19,551 nucleotides of DNA from Bacillota bacterium (GCA_023443145.1 JAEZVS010000147.1:1-19551); one strand, 5' to 3'; positions 1 through 7,341 are shown, counted from the first letter of the stretch. Translations and numbers: made by a program. The notes: generated by a model not told the origin, from the sequence alone.

Positions 1-128
1 TCATTGTCCACCACCATCAGTGAGCCCACATGTTTGTTGGTAAACAAATCCACTGCTTCGCCAATGGTGGCGTCTGTCGAAATGGTGACCGGGTCGGTAA
101 ACATGATGTCACGTACCAATTGTTTCAT
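1..128 (-). CDS. CBS-domain protein, N-terminal fragment (cut by window edge)
   Basis: The first 42 codons of a minus-strand gene running off the low-coordinate edge. The protein starts MKQLVRDIMFTDPVTIS and continues with TIGEAVDLF and a segment ending GSLMVVDN. This is the usual start of a CBS domain: a xDIM-xxDPVTIS strand, then a helix, then a hydrophobic strand ending in a VVD turn. CBS pairs bind adenosyl ligands and act as regulatory modules or stand-alone proteins. The ATG at 126-128 is preceded by a GGGGG-type ribosome binding site about 10 nt upstream. It lies downstream of the hbd terminator, so it is probably a separate transcription unit. The domain call is fairly safe; the full architecture and function cannot be known from this fragment. 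Confidence 0.75.
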   Translation of the reverse strand, partial: MKQLVRDIMFTDPVTISTDATIGEAVDLFTNKHVGSLMVVDN

Positions 129-295
129 AAAATATTTCCCCCTCTGTATGAATCGAAACCGGATTCTCGCCGTGTCCGTTTCACTTAGCGGCCGGCTATT
201 TTCGATGATATCATTCGTTACAGAAAATATCTTTGAAAAGTTTTTAAAAGTCTTTCCGCCGATGGATTTTCACACGCACGCATGAAGCCGGCTTC

Positions 296-330
296 TTTTT
301 AAATAAAACGGCAAAGAAAATCTTCGCCGT
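296..330 (-). terminator. Intrinsic terminator after hbd
   Basis: On the minus strand, ACGGCGAAG pairs with CTTTGCCGT (308-330, one G-U pair, 5-nt loop) and is followed by TTTTATTT. It lies about 80 nt beyond the hbd stop and would close the thlA-crt-hbd operon. A short palindrome (GAAGCCGGCTTC, 284-295) lies just beyond it. Confidence 0.8.
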
Positions 331-408
331 CTTTCCCCTGTGGCAAAATGCTTTGAAATATTGAGCGATACCTCATTGCGAGAAATAATATTGACGCGTT
401 TTCAGCTG

Positions 409-1245
409 TTATTTATAAGAATAGAAACCTTCGCCGGTCTTGATACCCAGTTTCTTACCGCGCACCATTTTGCGCAGCAACACGCTGGCACGATATTTGC
501 TGTCTCCGGTTTCATGATAGAGCACATCCATAATGGCCAGCACCACGTCCAGGCCGATAAGATCGCCCAAAGCGAGCGGACCCATAGGATGGTTGGCGCC
601 TAACTTCATGGCGGTATCGATGCCTTCCACTGAAGCGAGGCCGTCGGCATAGATGCCAATGGCTTCATTGATCATCGGCACCAAAATGCGGTTTACAACA
701 AAGCCGGGGCCTTCCGCCACTTCCACCGGTGTTTTGCCGATTTGTTCAGAAATAGCAATGATTTTCTTCACCGTATCTTCAGGGGTGTTGATGCCGGCAA
801 TAACTTCCACCAGTTTCATCACCGGAGCCGGGTTGAAGAAGTGCATCCCAATCACCGGGCGGTCGAGACCTGCACCGATTTCGGTGATGGACAGGGACGA
901 CGTATTGGTGGCAAAGATGCATTCCGGTTTGCACAGTTCATCCAGCGCTTTAAAGGTTTCTTTTTTGATGTCCATGTTTTCGATGGCGGCTTCAATAACG
1001 AGGTCGCAATCTTTGCAGTCATCACGGAGACCGGTGCTGATGCGGCCCACAATGGCATCCATTGCGCTTTGTTCCATTTTCCCTTTGGCCACGCGTTTTT
1101 CCAAAGATTTGGCGATTTTGGCTTTTCCGCCGTTGGCAAAGTCCATGTTGATGTCGGTTAAAACCACTTCAAATCCGTCCACTTGAGCAAATGCATGGGC
1201 AATACCGGAGCCCATGGTGCCCGCACCAATAATACCAACTTTCAT
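409..1245 (-). CDS. hbd: 3-hydroxybutyryl-CoA dehydrogenase
   Basis: A 278-residue NAD(P)-dependent 3-hydroxyacyl-CoA dehydrogenase that interconverts acetoacetyl-CoA and 3-hydroxybutyryl-CoA. The Rossmann motif GAGTMG is at residues 7-12. The catalytic pair is H135 (in GMHFFNPAPVMKLVEVI) and E147, with the same 12-residue spacing as the known His-Glu dyad of the family. S117 in NTSSLS and N186 in GFVVNRI are the other expected active-site residues. Length is typical for clostridial Hbd (about 280). The ATG has an AAAGGAAG ribosome binding site 7 nt upstream. It is the last gene of thlA-crt-hbd, 109 nt after crt, with a perfect hairpin in that gap. The family is well established; substrate chain length is inferred from the neighbours. 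Confidence 0.96.
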   Translation of the reverse strand: MKVGIIGAGTMGSGIAHAFAQVDGFEVVLTDINMDFANGGKAKIAKSLEKRVAKGKMEQSAMDAIVGRISTGLRDDCKDCDLVIEAAIENMDIKKETFKALDELCKPECIFATNTSSLSITEIGAGLDRPVIGMHFFNPAPVMKLVEVIAGINTPEDTVKKIIAISEQIGKTPVEVAEGPGFVVNRILVPMINEAIGIYADGLASVEGIDTAMKLGANHPMGPLALGDLIGLDVVLAIMDVLYHETGDSKYRASVLLRKMVRGKKLGIKTGEGFYSYK

Positions 1246-1291
1246 GCTTACGCTTCCTTTCTATAATCAAACGACACACACCGTCCGGGGT

Positions 1292-1315
1292 CCGCAGGTG
1301 CTTTTACACCTGCGG
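1292..1315 (-). repeat. Perfect 9-bp hairpin between crt and hbd
   Basis: CCGCAGGTG (1292-1300) and CACCTGCGG (1307-1315) form a perfect stem with a 6-nt loop. No T-run follows on either strand, so it is not a standard terminator. It may protect or process the crt-hbd mRNA, or be a copy of a dispersed repeat. Confidence 0.7.
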
Positions 1316-1354
1316 CCGCCCAAACGTTCACTGAAATGGAATGCCTTATAACGC

Positions 1355-2134
1355 TTATTTATTGACGAAGTTCTTTTCTTTGCGTTTTTCGAGGAAAGCC
1401 CCCATGCCTTCGGCTTGGTCAGCCGTTTCAAAGCAGGCGCCGAAAAGATCTTCTTCAATTTCAATGGCTTTATCAATATCCACATTCAAGCCGCGGTTGA
1501 TGGCTTCTTTAGAATGACGGACCGCGATGGGCGCATTGGCGGCAATTTTACCGGCCATCTTAAGGGCAGCCGGCATTAATTCTTCCAGAGGATAAACCGC
1601 ACTCACCAATCCCAGAGCCAGCGCCTCATCGGCTTTGATGTTCTTACCCACATAGATGAGTTCTTTCGCTTTGGAAAGAGAACCGATCACGCGCGCCAGA
1701 CGTTGGGTGCCGCCGAAACCCGGGGTGATGCCCAAGCCCACTTCCGGCTGACCGAACACAGTTGTATCGGAGCACAGACGAATATCGCAGCTCATGGCCA
1801 GCTCATTACCGCCGCCCAGTGCAAAACCGTTGATGGCAGCAATGACAGGGATGGGCAGGGTTTCAATTTTACGGAAGATGTCATTGCCTTTTTTACCATA
1901 GGCCGTGGCTTCCACCTTCGTCATGTCTTTCATTTCGGCGATGTCGGCGCCGGCTACAAAAGCCTTGTCGCCGCCACCGGTAATCACCAGGCAACGCACA
2001 GCGTCTAAATCGACGGCGTCAATGGCCTGGTTCAGTTCATCCAGAACCTGACTTCCCAAGGCGTTCAGAGCTTTTGGACGGTCAATCGTCAATGTGGCGA
2101 CAAAGCCATCCACCTGATACTTGATAAATTCCAT
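1355..2134 (-). CDS. crt: Enoyl-CoA hydratase (crotonase)
   Basis: A 259-residue crotonase-superfamily protein that reversibly hydrates crotonyl-CoA to 3-hydroxybutyryl-CoA. The two oxyanion-hole segments are AFVAGADIAEM (residues 58-68) and GFALGGGNELAM (103-114). The catalytic glutamates E111 (GGGNE) and E131 (GQPEVG) keep the 20-residue spacing of E144 and E164 in rat crotonase. Both being present argues for a true hydratase and not another superfamily member. An AAAAGGAGG ribosome binding site precedes the ATG at 2132-2134. It lies 41 nt after thlA in the same operon. Confidence 0.95.
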   Translation of the reverse strand: MEFIKYQVDGFVATLTIDRPKALNALGSQVLDELNQAIDAVDLDAVRCLVITGGGDKAFVAGADIAEMKDMTKVEATAYGKKGNDIFRKIETLPIPVIAAINGFALGGGNELAMSCDIRLCSDTTVFGQPEVGLGITPGFGGTQRLARVIGSLSKAKELIYVGKNIKADEALALGLVSAVYPLEELMPAALKMAGKIAANAPIAVRHSKEAINRGLNVDIDKAIEIEEDLFGACFETADQAEGMGAFLEKRKEKNFVNK

Positions 2135-2175
2135 GATGTCCTCCTTTTCGTATGGGTGTTTTTTCTATCTGAAAT

Positions 2176-3363
2176 TTAGCCTTCGTATTTTTCGATGACA
2201 GCGGAGCAGCCCATGCCGCCGCCGATGCAAAGTGTGGCCAGACCGCGTTTGGCATCGCGACGTTTCATTTCATAGAGCAAGGTGACCAAAATACGGCAGC
2301 CGGATGCACCGATGGGATGACCCAGAGCAATGGCGCCGCCGTTGACGTTTAATTTGGCATCGTCAAAGTTGAGGTCTTTGCCCACAGCCAAGGCTTGTGC
2401 CGCAAAGGCTTCATTGGCTTCATAAAGATCGAAATCTTCAATAGAAAGGCCCGTGCGTTTGAACACATTGCGGGTGGAAGCCACAGGACCAATGCCCATA
2501 ATTGACGGATCCACACCGCCCAGAGCACCGTCCACCCAGGTGGCCATCGGGGTGACACCCAATTCTTTGGCTTTTTCTTCACTCATAACGATCACAGCCG
2601 CTGCACCGTCATTGATGCCCGACGCATTGGCCGCGGTGACAATACCGTCTTTCTTAAAGGCAGGTTTCATCTTGGCAATGCCTTCTGCGGTGGTGCCTTC
2701 ACGAGGACCTTCATCTGTATCAAAAACGATGGTTTCTTTTTTCTTTTTAATTTCAACAGGCACAATTTCTTCTTTAAATTTGCCTTCAGCAATGGCTTTG
2801 CAGGCTTTTTGCTGACTTTCGGCCGCAAACACATCCAGTTGTTCACGGGTGAGGCCGTATTGTTCGGCCACGTTTTCTGCCGTGATGCCCATGTGATATT
2901 TGTTGAATGCATCGGTAAGGCCATCTGAAATCATGGTATCGTCAATTTGACCGGCACCCATGCGATAGCCGTAGCGGGCATTGCGCAAAATATAAGGCGC
3001 CATAGACATGTTTTCTGCCCCGCCGGCAATGATCACGTCAGCCACACCGGCTTGAATCAAAGCGGCAGCCGTGTTCACAGCGTTTAAACCGGAACCGCAG
3101 AGAATGTTCAACGTCATTGCAGGCACTTCCACCGGAAGGCCGGCATTGATGGCGGCCTGACGCGCCATGTTCTGACCAAGGCCGGCCTGCAGCACGCAGC
3201 CCATGAGCACCTGATCCACATCGGTGGGTTTAATGCCCGCACGATTCATAGCCTCACGAATGACAATGGTACCCAATTCGGTTGCAGGGGTATTGGAAAG
3301 GGTGCCGCCCATTTTACCCACTGCTGTACGACAAGCACCGGCCAATACGATTTTTTTTGTCAT
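2176..3363 (-). CDS. thlA: Acetyl-CoA C-acetyltransferase (thiolase)
   Basis: A 395-residue biosynthetic-type thiolase that condenses two acetyl-CoA to acetoacetyl-CoA, or runs in reverse. The nucleophile C89 lies in [12 protein letters not shown]349 in [14 protein letters not shown], and the acid/base C379 in [12 protein letters not shown]317 is in the NEAF motif. These positions are within one residue of the well-studied Zoogloea thiolase. The ATG follows a strong AAAGGAGG ribosome binding site. It is first in the operon, downstream of a promoter at 3441-3469. No acyl-CoA dehydrogenase or etfBA lies beside the cluster. The gene symbol follows clostridial usage (atoB is an alternative name). 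Confidence 0.96.
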   Translation of the reverse strand: MTKKIVLAGACRTAVGKMGGTLSNTPATELGTIVIREAMNRAGIKPTDVDQVLMGCVLQAGLGQNMARQAAINAGLPVEVPAMTLNILCGSGLNAVNTAAALIQAGVADVIIAGGAENMSMAPYILRNARYGYRMGAGQIDDTMISDGLTDAFNKYHMGITAENVAEQYGLTREQLDVFAAESQQKACKAIAEGKFKEEIVPVEIKKKKETIVFDTDEGPREGTTAEGIAKMKPAFKKDGIVTAANASGINDGAAAVIVMSEEKAKELGVTPMATWVDGALGGVDPSIMGIGPVASTRNVFKRTGLSIEDFDLYEANEAFAAQALAVGKDLNFDDAKLNVNGGAIALGHPIGASGCRILVTLLYEMKRRDAKRGLATLCIGGGMGCSAVIEKYEG

Positions 3364-3440
3364 AACAATTCCTCCTTTAATTCATGTGAAAATCCGCTAC
3401 AAATAAATACACGACAACAAGATACATTTTCTATAGGCAT

Positions 3441-3469
3441 AGTATAGCAGATTGTACGCAAAATCACAA
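3441..3469 (-). promoter_or_regulatory. Sigma-A-type promoter of thlA-crt-hbd
   Basis: On the minus strand, TTGTGA (3464-3469) and TATACT (3441-3446) are separated by 17 bp, giving 4/6 and 5/6 matches to consensus. The predicted leader to the thlA start is about 70 nt. Confidence 0.7.
3452..3469 (-). promoter_or_regulatory. Rex-like operator overlapping the thlA -35 box
   Basis: The minus-strand 18-mer TTGTGATTTTGCGTACAA has the length and outer half-sites (TTGTGA...ACAA) of the redox repressor Rex's binding site. The inner right half is degenerate. It covers the -35 hexamer, where a repressor would block RNA polymerase. Rex control of crt/thl/hbd genes is known in clostridia; this particular site is an inference. 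Confidence 0.45.
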
Positions 3470-3723
3470 TCCTGTTTATAGAATCTATTATTTCTTATGA
3501 AAATTTGCTTGAATAATATCTTTCTACCTAAATATTTCCAAAATTTCTTTACATCGAAATAAGAAAAATCTTTATTTGGCCGTAAAATGTCATGTTTTTC
3601 ATAAAATATGTCGATTTACAGCCGGCACCTTTTTCTACTATACAAGGCTCATCTGTCATGAATGCACGGTTGAACTCATCACATGGACACCAAGAGGGTA
3701 TTGCTCAAACAAATATTTAGATT
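3470..3723. other. Noncoding spacer between the thlA promoter and the SDR operon
   Basis: A very AT-rich stretch with no credible gene. A weak plus-strand promoter-like pair (TTTACA at 3615-3620, TATACA at 3639-3644, 18-bp spacer) is present. The small open frames beyond it, at 3658 and 3683, have no ribosome binding site. Confidence 0.5.
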
Positions 3724-3753
3724 AAAAAACACCAATACTAAAAAGGCTTGTGT
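3724..3753 (-). terminator. Possible weak terminator after the SDR pair
   Basis: On the minus strand, ACACAA pairs with TTGGTGT (one bulged base) around a 12-nt loop, followed by six T. It is about 115 nt beyond the stop at 3868. The stem is short, so the call is tentative. Confidence 0.35.
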
Positions 3754-3867
3754 CTTTATTGTTCTTATAGAAGGACAGCGTCCGGATATTTTATGTTTGG
3801 CACATTTTAGGCGCCACACACGAAAAGCAGAGCTGCCTTCTCACATGATCACAAAAATTCTGCCGGC

Positions 3868-4659
3868 TTAAAACCGCGAGGAAGTGCCGCCATCGATGGT
3901 GATCACCTCACCGTTAATATAGCGGGCACGGTCGGTAAAGAGAAAGGACACCACACCGGCCACTTCATCCGGCGATGCAATGCGTTTGGAAGGATTGTTT
4001 TCCGTAAACACGCGCATGGCTTCTTCCGGGTGTTCCGGATTCATGGCCTCCAGTGTTTCGCGCAACATTTTGGTGCGAATGCCAATGGGTGCAATGGCAA
4101 TGACGTTGATGCCTGCATCCATAAATTCATTGGCTGCAGTTTTGGTCAAACCGGCCAGCGCATGTTTGCTGGCGATATATCCGGCCTGGTCTTGGCTGCC
4201 CAAAAGCCCGTACACCGAAGTGGTGTTGATGATGGTGCCGCCGCCGGTGGCCTTCATTAAAGGGTAGGCATAGCGCATTCCGTAATAGGCGCCGTATAAA
4301 TTGATGGCCAAAAGACGGTCGAGCTCTGCGCTGCTGTAATCGGCCAATTTGGCACGAATGCCTTTTACCCCTGCGTTGTTGTGGAAACAATCCAGCGCTC
4401 CGAAAACTTCAGCGGTTTTGGCAATATAGCGCTTCACATCTTCTTCCCGGGACACATCGGCCTGAACAAAACACATCTCGCCGTCGGGAAAATCGCGCAT
4501 CAGTTTGCGTTCTGCCGCCTGCAGTTCTTCGCCGTCAATGTCCACCAATACCACTTTTGCTTCTTCTTCCAGCATTTCCTGAGCCACGGCAAAGCCTAAT
4601 CCGCTTGCCGCACCGGTGATCAATGCCACTTTTCCTCTATGCAGTCCACGCTGTTTCAT
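3868..4659 (-). CDS. Short-chain dehydrogenase/reductase, levodione reductase-like (second of pair)
   Basis: A classical SDR, 263 residues from the chosen start. The cofactor motif TGAASGLG is at residues 15-22. An acidic residue (D40 in LVDID) at the end of strand 2 favours NAD(H). HNNAG and the catalytic S148, Y161 and K165 (YIASK) are present, and the C-terminus ends INGEVITIDGG. I chose the ATG at 4657-4659 because the AGGAGG sits 7 nt before it; an ATG at 4663-4665 is almost touching the ribosome binding site. That site overlaps the stop of the upstream SDR, so translation is probably coupled. The NPEHPEEA insert before the C-terminal strand resembles levodione reductase and related cyclic alcohol/ketone reductases. 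The substrate is unknown. Confidence 0.88.
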   Translation of the reverse strand: MKQRGLHRGKVALITGAASGLGFAVAQEMLEEEAKVVLVDIDGEELQAAERKLMRDFPDGEMCFVQADVSREEDVKRYIAKTAEVFGALDCFHNNAGVKGIRAKLADYSSAELDRLLAINLYGAYYGMRYAYPLMKATGGGTIINTTSVYGLLGSQDQAGYIASKHALAGLTKTAANEFMDAGINVIAIAPIGIRTKMLRETLEAMNPEHPEEAMRVFTENNPSKRIASPDEVAGVVSFLFTDRARYINGEVITIDGGTSSRF

Positions 4660-4670
4660 GACCATCCCTC

Positions 4671-5462
4671 CTAAACCATTAATTCGCGATACATTTCCGT
4701 TTGGCCGCCGTCAATAGCAATCACCTGACCATTAATATAGCCGGCGTTGTCCGAAAGCAAAAACCACACCAAATCGGTCACTTCTTCCGGCTTCCCGAAG
4801 CGTTTAAGCGGCGTATTGGCAGCAAACTTTCTTTCCGCCTCTTCAGGATTTTCCGGATTCATCTGCTTAAAGGCCTGAGCCACCATGGGCGTTAAAATGC
4901 CGCCGGGAGCCACCGCATTAACGCGAATGCCTAAATGGCCGTAATCGGCAGCGGCGCTTTTGGTTAAACCTGCCACCGCATGCTTGCTGGCTACATAGGG
5001 CGCCATCTTTGCGCTGCCTAAAAGACCGAGGGCCGAAGCCGTGTTCACAATGGAACCGCTTTTTTGCTGTTCCATCACTTTCAACACATGTTTCAAGCCG
5101 TAAAAGACCCCTTTTAAATTGATGTCAATCACCTTTTTAAAAATATCTTGAGGATAGTCCGTCAACAGACTCTGTTTGCCGTCAATACCGGCGTTGTTGA
5201 AAAACGCATCAATGCGGCCGTAGCGTTTCACAATATCCGCCACGCAGGTCCGCACGCTCTCTTCATCGGAAACATCCATCTTTAGAGCCAAGGCTTCTCC
5301 GTTGTTTCGGGCCAGCTCATTCAGTTGCTGTTCCGATGTGCGCAGCGCTTCTTCATTGATATCGGCAATGACAGCAATCTGCCCTTCTTCCACCACTCGC
5401 TGAGCCGTGGCATAACCCATGCCGGAGGCGCCTCCTGTAATAAAGAACACTTTTCTGCTCAT
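4671..5462 (-). CDS. Short-chain dehydrogenase/reductase, levodione reductase-like (first of pair)
   Basis: A 263-residue classical SDR. It has TGGASGMG at residues 9-16, D34 after the second strand (NAD preference), FFNNAG at 87-92, and the catalytic S143, Y156 and K160 (YVASK). It ends with INGQVIAIDGGQTE. It is clearly similar to the next gene along its whole length, including a shared NPENPEEAE insert, so the pair looks like an old tandem duplication. An AGAGAGG ribosome binding site precedes the ATG. The two genes form a two-gene unit, divergent from a metallo-beta-lactamase-fold hydrolase. The levodione reductase/cyclopentanol dehydrogenase branch is recognised from the C-terminal segment; the true substrate is unknown. 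Confidence 0.88.
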   Translation of the reverse strand: MSRKVFFITGGASGMGYATAQRVVEEGQIAVIADINEEALRTSEQQLNELARNNGEALALKMDVSDEESVRTCVADIVKRYGRIDAFFNNAGIDGKQSLLTDYPQDIFKKVIDINLKGVFYGLKHVLKVMEQQKSGSIVNTASALGLLGSAKMAPYVASKHAVAGLTKSAAADYGHLGIRVNAVAPGGILTPMVAQAFKQMNPENPEEAERKFAANTPLKRFGKPEEVTDLVWFLLSDNAGYINGQVIAIDGGQTEMYRELMV

Positions 5463-5760
5463 GTCCGAACCTCTCTTTCATCATCCACACAAGATGCACA
5501 AACTTCTTTTCAATAAAGAGTAAATGAAAGATGAGCCATATGCAAGTTTTCCAACATCACCAATTTATATAAAAACAATCAGAATATTCTATTTAGTTTG
5601 CACTTGTGGTGCATTCCGGAAAATCCACATAAAACAGATACAGCGCCTTATCATAAATGCCGGGCTAAAAAAGCTTTCAGGCATATGCAAAGAGGCCTCA
5701 ACATGCGCTGTTCCTAAGTTTCGCCATGGCATAAAGAGGAATCATATATCAAAAACACCT
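5463..5760. other. Divergent regulatory intergenic region
   Basis: A noncoding region between the SDR pair (minus) and the hydrolase (plus). It holds several small symmetric elements: AGAATATTCT (5581-5590) and an inverted repeat TGCAC-5 nt-GTGCA (5599-5613). A minus-strand promoter for the SDR genes must lie here, but I cannot pick one with confidence. A long plus frame across it has no ribosome binding site and an unconvincing composition. Confidence 0.5.
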
Positions 5761-5783
5761 GCATCCATCTTTAAGATGGATGC
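5761..5783. repeat. 23-bp near-perfect palindrome upstream of the hydrolase
   Basis: GCATCCATCTT and AAGATGGATGC flank a single central base, making 11-bp arms. It sits about 30 bp above the -35 box of the plus-strand promoter, a usual place for an operator. As RNA it would fold into a 9-bp stem with a 5-nt loop. On the minus strand a T5 run starts 5 nt after the stem, so a weak terminator/attenuator is the alternative. Confidence 0.7.
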
Positions 5784-5811
5784 GCTTCTCACACCTTTTC
5801 AGACAGTTTAT

Positions 5812-5841
5812 TTGAGCGAGATTCCGTTTATATACTATACA
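5812..5841 (+). promoter_or_regulatory. Probable promoter of the MBL-fold hydrolase
   Basis: TTGAGC (5812-5817), an 18-bp spacer and TATACA (5836-5841), 25 nt before the start codon. An overlapping TATACT at 5831-5836 is an alternative -10. Confidence 0.5.
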
Positions 5842-5866
5842 TACTTTTTTAGAGAGGTGTGTCTTT

Positions 5867-6748
5867 ATGTACGAGCTGATAGAACTGGGCGCCCGCACTT
5901 ACAGCATCCAAAGCCCTTCTAAAATGGGGCTGGTGACCTTAGACGACGGGCATGTCTGCCTCATTGACAGCGGCGGCGACAAAGAAGCCGGCCGCAAAGT
6001 CCGTCAAATTTTAGACGCCCGACATTGGACATTGGATGCCATCTACAACACCCATTCCAACGCCGACCACATTGGCGGCAATCAATACCTTGCCAAACAG
6101 ACCGGCTGCCGCATCTATGCACCCGGCGTGGAGTGCGCCTTCACACGTCATCCCATCTTAGAACCGGCCTTTCTCTTTGGCGGTTACCCTGTAAAAGAAC
6201 TGCGTCATAAATTCATCATGGCACAGCCCAGCGATGCTGAAGCCCTCACCGATGACGTCCTGCCTGCCGGTTTTGAAAAAATCCCTCTGCCGGGTCATTT
6301 TTTTGACATGGTGGGCTTTCGCACCCCGGATGATATTGTCTTTTTAGCGGACTGTCTTTTCAGTAAAGAAACACTGGATAAGTATCAGATCAGCTACATC
6401 TACGACGTGGGCGCTTTCATCGACACATTGGAGCATGTGAAGCGGATGAGCGCCGCTCTTTTTGTACCCGCTCATGCCGGTGCGACCGATGACATCCGCG
6501 AGCTGGCGCAACAAAACATCGACAAAGTTCAAGAAATCGCCGAACGGATTTTTGCCATCTGTCAAACACCTCAAAGCTGGGAAAATATTCTGCACGCCCT
6601 ATTCCGCCATTATCAGCTTAACATGAGCTTTGAGCAATATGCCCTTGTCGGCAGCACGATCCGCAATTATTTGGTCTGGCTTCGGGAACAAGGGCGCATC
6701 AACGCCTTTTTTGACGACAATCGCCTGCTCTGGGAGCAAAGAAAGTAA
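5867..6748 (+). CDS. MBL-fold metallo-hydrolase with C-terminal winged-helix-like domain
   Basis: A 293-residue metallo-beta-lactamase-fold protein and the only plus-strand gene of size. The metal motif reads THSNADHIGGN (residues 62-72): H63, D67 and H68 fit HxHxDH, but the second histidine position is N65. Other ligands are present: H144 (LPGH), D162 (LADC) and H203 (PAHAG). Residues from about 215 to the end form a helical region ending YLVWLREQGRI...DDNRLLW, like the small winged-helix domain that follows many such hydrolases. The start ATG follows an AGAGAGGTG ribosome binding site. A very strong terminator closes it, so it is probably monocistronic. Substrate unknown; the divergent SDR pair suggests a shared catabolic or detoxifying role. 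Confidence 0.88.
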   Translation: MYELIELGARTYSIQSPSKMGLVTLDDGHVCLIDSGGDKEAGRKVRQILDARHWTLDAIYNTHSNADHIGGNQYLAKQTGCRIYAPGVECAFTRHPILEPAFLFGGYPVKELRHKFIMAQPSDAEALTDDVLPAGFEKIPLPGHFFDMVGFRTPDDIVFLADCLFSKETLDKYQISYIYDVGAFIDTLEHVKRMSAALFVPAHAGATDDIRELAQQNIDKVQEIAERIFAICQTPQSWENILHALFRHYQLNMSFEQYALVGSTIRNYLVWLREQGRINAFFDDNRLLWEQRK

Positions 6749-6772
6749 ATATCCCATCTTTATCTACACAAG

Positions 6773-6820
6773 AAACAAGCCCTGTGACCGATTTATGTGG
6801 TCACAGGGCTTGTTTTGATT
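6773..6820 (+). terminator. Strong bidirectional-type terminator after the MBL hydrolase
   Basis: A perfect 17-bp stem (6773-6789 with 6799-6815; core CCCTGTGACC/GGTCACAGGG) with a 9-nt loop, continuing into TTTT on the plus strand. On the minus strand it is followed by a T-rich stretch and could also end transcription of the decayed protease gene. Stem and loop resemble the hairpin at 7302-7341. Confidence 0.9.
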
Positions 6821-6866
6821 GCACCTCAAACATAACTTTTTTGCAAATGCGATTTGGTATCACACT

Positions 6867-7309
6867 TTAATCGATAAAACTTTCCAAATCTTGCTTAGCT
6901 TTGGGGAGACATACTTTTATCACGATGAGCGCACAAATCATGAAAAGTGCTGCCGATATCAATACTTATTTGGCTTGAAAGGTTTGATTGATGTGCATAC
7001 TAAAAGCAGAAACAAACATGTTGTTCATAAAATGTAAAAATGAAGACAGGATAAGGCTTTTTGTTTTCATGTAAATATAGCCGAGCAAACATGCTAAAAA
7101 GATACAAAATGCCGTCCGGTTGATCAGTTCTAAAATATAGTTTTCCGGGGAATACACCATGATGGATATGGGCAGATGCAGAACGACCACAGTACACCTA
7201 AAAGGATCAGCCCTTTCGTCACCCCGAAACGTTTTTGCAAAAGAGGCTGCAGAAACCTACGCCAGGCAAACTCTTCACCGATAAATGCCAGAATTTCCAG
7301 CAAAAAAAC
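6867..7309 (-). pseudogene. Decayed CPBP-family intramembrane metalloprotease (CAAX/Abi type)
   Basis: Three frames, joined, give a CPBP protease C-terminal half. Motif 1 (EEFAWRRFLQPLLQKRFG, the EE at 7271-7276) is followed by VLWSF, where the frame breaks at about 7177-7181. One missing G in TTCTG(G)CATCTG would restore WHLPISIM, the motif 2 histidine. The next frame continues through motif 3 (SSFLHFMNNM) to an in-frame TAA at 6966-6968. Beyond it the same frame encodes a clean membrane helix (LISAALFMICALIVI) and a final stop at 6867-6869. The N-terminal membrane segments are missing, because the frame runs into a terminator hairpin at 7302-7341. The gene therefore carries a 5' truncation, a frameshift and a nonsense codon. 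The intact family are membrane proteases in CAAX processing or bacteriocin self-immunity. Confidence 0.82.
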
Positions 7310-7341
7310 ACCCTGTGCCCATTTCTGTGGTCACAGGGTGT
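7302..7341 (-). terminator. Terminator of the fhs-fchA-folD operon
   Basis: On the minus strand, ACACCCTGTG pairs with CACAGGGTGT (10 bp, plus two further G-C pairs after a mismatch) and runs directly into TTTTTTT. It is about 120 nt past the folD stop. Its stem and loop match the hairpin at 6773-6815 closely. Confidence 0.85.

Noticed and set aside
3683..3871. 62-codon plus-strand frame between thlA and the SDR pair
   Set aside because: No ribosome binding site, overlaps the SDR stop, and its composition is not convincing; kept only as part of the spacer.
5524..5922. 132-codon plus-strand frame running into the MBL gene
   Set aside because: No ribosome binding site, spans the palindrome and promoter of the MBL gene, overlaps its start out of frame, and has no recognisable domain.
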